In this document: positions 61,686 to 64,000 of the stretch, piece by piece
Position numbering within the stretch: the stretch's first letter is position 1
Layout of the letters: each line of letters begins with the position of its first letter
Assembly: GCA_003008705.1 (NCBI GenBank)
Contig: PDUO01000027.1
Coordinates: 624,425-688,424 of the forward strand
DNA length: 64,000 nt
Direction of reading: 5' to 3'
Origin: Pezicula radicicola
Taxonomy: Eukaryota; Ascomycota; Leotiomycetes; Helotiales; Dermateaceae
Program-made: the position numbers and the translations under genes
Notes under the pieces: generated by a model
Databases searched by the model: none
Told to the model about the DNA's origin: nothing
Seen by the model: the letters and a program-made list of their open reading frames with translations, nothing else

Positions 61686-62442
61686 ACCCGTCTTGAGGAG
61701 CTAGGAGTTCTAAAGAACTCAATCTTTACTGCTATGACGTTTTTCCGTCAGATTCAATATTTATTTTTATTGTTTATTTTTTCGATATTGCTCATCATTA
61801 ATAATATGAATTTATGCCCCCAACGTGGTTTCTTCTCATTGCTTTTTCTACCTCCGTCGCCAAATATGGTACACACACCTCACGTGCGAGCCAGCCAATA
61901 GCATCCCCACCTCTCACTGTTTTTATCCGGAATGATTTCAAAGCCTTTCCTCGACGAGGTCGTCTGTCCGAAATTTGCAGATGCAAGTCTTCCTTTGGCC
62001 GTCGTGCTGGTCTGGAGACTGGGTAGCCTCCATGTATCTGTCTGGTCGAGAGTCCTCAGTCTCGTCCTCAAGACGAGGTGACGTTGGAAGAAACATTTTT
62101 GGATCTCCAGCGCACTCTACTTTATCTCTGCTGACCCATGACCGGCAGATCCTCCCAAATGCCAGACCAAGGCTGAGAGGGTTTCCGGCATCGTGAACCA
62201 TTCGCAAGGTGTTGTCCCCCTTCTCCAACGTTCAACCCTCAGGGCTTCAGAGGCCTGCCTTGTTGTTTTCGGAGAATTTCATCGTCGCCCCTCGAGGGTG
62301 ATGCGAAGCTTGCGCGCCAAACTTGACATGTCAGAGCGTTGGAACTTGGGTGCGCACTGTGAAGGGCCACGGTGCCCGGTCGGGCGATCATCTCTGGAGC
62401 CTCAGATCACTCCCCATCGGCAATCCTCGTTCGCTCAACCTT

Positions 62443-62474
62443 CCATCCAGCCATCCAGCCATCAAGCCATCAAG
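62443..62474. repeat. Short tandem repeat of 8 bp
   Basis: Four adjacent units: CCATCCAG twice, then CCATCAAG twice. A local simple repeat. Confidence 0.9.
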
Positions 62475-64000
62475 CCCATCTGCCATGGCCTGCCATCTGC
62501 AATTTCTCGCAAGGATGGATGGAAAAAGCTAGCCCTAACTATTCTCAGCACTCACCACCGAAGCTACAGCCAGCATGCATATTTACGGCACACCATCACG
62601 CAGTCATCGCAGTACCATGCAGTAGGCAGTATGTAGTAACGTTATCCTTTGCATATGAATCGTGACTACGCTGAAACTCAAGACACCCAATGACAGGCGC
62701 ACCAATTATGTATCGTCGATCGAAAACATCACAACATCGGCAGCCTAAATCACAAACTACTTTCAGCGTTGTTCTCGGCGAGTCTGCGCGGCAAAAGTTG
62801 ACCAGAAAAGTCGAAGCTGCAGATGAAAGGATGGTTCGATGGTGTGGTCGTGGGTGCGTGCCATGCATGCTCCCCTTAGCTGGTTCTGGGGACCGTAGCA
62901 GGGACTGGTGTGGACGCTTATCAGGCATGCCCGGCAAGACCGTTTACCGTTGAACTTCATCTGCTCCCATGATCCATCCCCTGCTGGCGGGCATGGCCAT
63001 GGCATGGGCAAGTGTCCCTAACCTCGCGTGCTAATGCTTGCTCACATGTTCTCCTCATGGGAAGGCAAGCTTATCATGTACCGTGCTTGGTACCTTACAG
63101 CTCTCGATGCCGCATAAGGCAGTTGAAGAATTAATCATGGCTTTTATTGCGGTAATTAATCCAAAGGAGCTGGGAATAAGAATGGCAACGTTTCAGCGTG
63201 TCGGATGAGATGAACTCTGCAAATTTCACCTCGGCCACGTATGGAACTAAGCGAAGGCGAGGCCACTTCAAAAGCAAGCTTCGTAGATTGCTTGGGTCCC
63301 CCAATAGGCAGTTGGTAAGGTCTGATTTAGTAACACAATAATACGCTCCTCGTCGACCCGCAAAGCAATAATCTACAGTGCTTCACTCCCTGAACCTGCT
63401 CCATTCTCCAATGTTAAGACTTGAGAGGGTCCATTCTGTAAGTTCCGTTTCTCCCCGGAAAGTTAAACTTTGCAGGATCAACTTCAAATCAAGGAAGTTT
63501 AAGGAGTTAAGCTATCAAGTCAATCAAACCATCACATTCACATCTTCCCCTAAGCGAAGCGACAGCTGTTACTGTAGAACTGAGAATAGTGAAAACGCAA
63601 CCATAGCTGTTTGATCTGACTTTAGCCTCGTCTGCAAATTGCAAAACCCAATACGAAAAGCCTAATTGCAACATCAATTTCAAGTAATATCAGAGCAAAG
63701 CAATAATGTCTTTCTAGTGCTGACACAGACAGACAGTAACTTACGGTTCACTCTGACGCACTTCCGAGAGTCCATATTTTGTAGTTCATCACATCATCAG
63801 TTTGGATGACCGCGTCCCTTCACGTGCCGGTTTTAGCTTTTCCATTTCCCGATCGACACATCCCTTTCGTCACGGCGACCAAGCCTCCGTAAAGTTGAAT
63901 CTTTCGAATGACCCGGAATATTCCAAGAAACATGGCTCGGACAGAAAGACGACACGGACTTATCACTTCTCAAGTTAAGCGTTCGCACGATCAGATCTCA

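Larger units (their letters stand above)
54640..64000. other. Gene-poor region of 9.4 kb
   Basis: I found no protein-coding gene, tRNA or rRNA I can support. ORFs are short and on both strands (longest 186 codons at 59646-60206) with no domain. GC content is higher than in the 46-52 kb desert, and G-runs occur at 58569-58578 and 60317-60332. The part next to 54640 could be the promoter and long leader of the Gln/His-rich protein gene. The right edge may be the promoter of a gene outside the window. Confidence 0.5.

Noticed and set aside
62443..62474. CRISPR-like array
   Set aside because: The units are 8 bp and directly adjacent without spacers; it is a simple tandem repeat in a eukaryotic genome.

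Overview
The window looks like chromosomal DNA of a filamentous ascomycete. Most genes carry short introns (about 45-130 nt) with GT..AG ends, and the families present are typical of such fungi: a Zn2Cys6 regulator, an OPT transporter, MFS anion transporters, GH28 and GH30 plant cell-wall hydrolases, and a fungal STAND-type N-terminal domain. The wall-degrading enzymes and moderate GC suggest a plant-associated or saprotrophic species, perhaps a Leotiomycete. That placement is inference only.

Layout. (1) 1.8-2.3 kb: a small secreted protein gene broken by a frameshift. (2) 3.8-15.5 kb: a compact group made of a PhyH-type Fe/2-oxoglutarate dioxygenase, an FMN alpha-hydroxy-acid oxidase, a succinate-semialdehyde-type aldehyde dehydrogenase, an amino-acid permease (frameshifted near its C-terminus) and a Zn2Cys6 regulator with a UGA3/ARGR-type body. 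This resembles a catabolic cluster for an amino- or hydroxy-acid such as GABA. (3) 17-22.8 kb: an ankyrin gene relic, a hypothetical protein and a secreted GH30 glycanase. (4) 23-29 kb: a large unknown acidic protein divergent from a STAND-like N-terminal protein with unusual twin introns, followed by a decayed gene. (5) 29-44 kb: an OPT transporter with an in-frame TGA, an alkanesulfonate-type flavin monooxygenase, an IPNS-like 2OG oxygenase, an anion:cation symporter (Dal5/Soa1 type) and, 4.1 kb further, a SulP sulfate permease. Read together this is a plausible sulfur or sulfonate scavenging neighbourhood. (6) 45.3-46.6 kb: a secreted GH28 pectinase. (7) 46.6-51.9 kb: an AT-rich zone of small inverted-repeat elements and a methyltransferase relic. 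(8) 51.9-54.6 kb: a large His/Gln-rich nuclear-type protein. (9) 54.6-64 kb: over 9 kb with no gene I can support.

A dispersed repeat with an 18-bp minisatellite core (consensus GGGTAACTCACTTGATTT) occurs at least six times in the window. Copies lie on both sides of the aldehyde dehydrogenase gene and directly beside the ankyrin relic. Exon-intron models below were derived by hand by checking that splice phases join; full-length models with all phases consistent are the most reliable.
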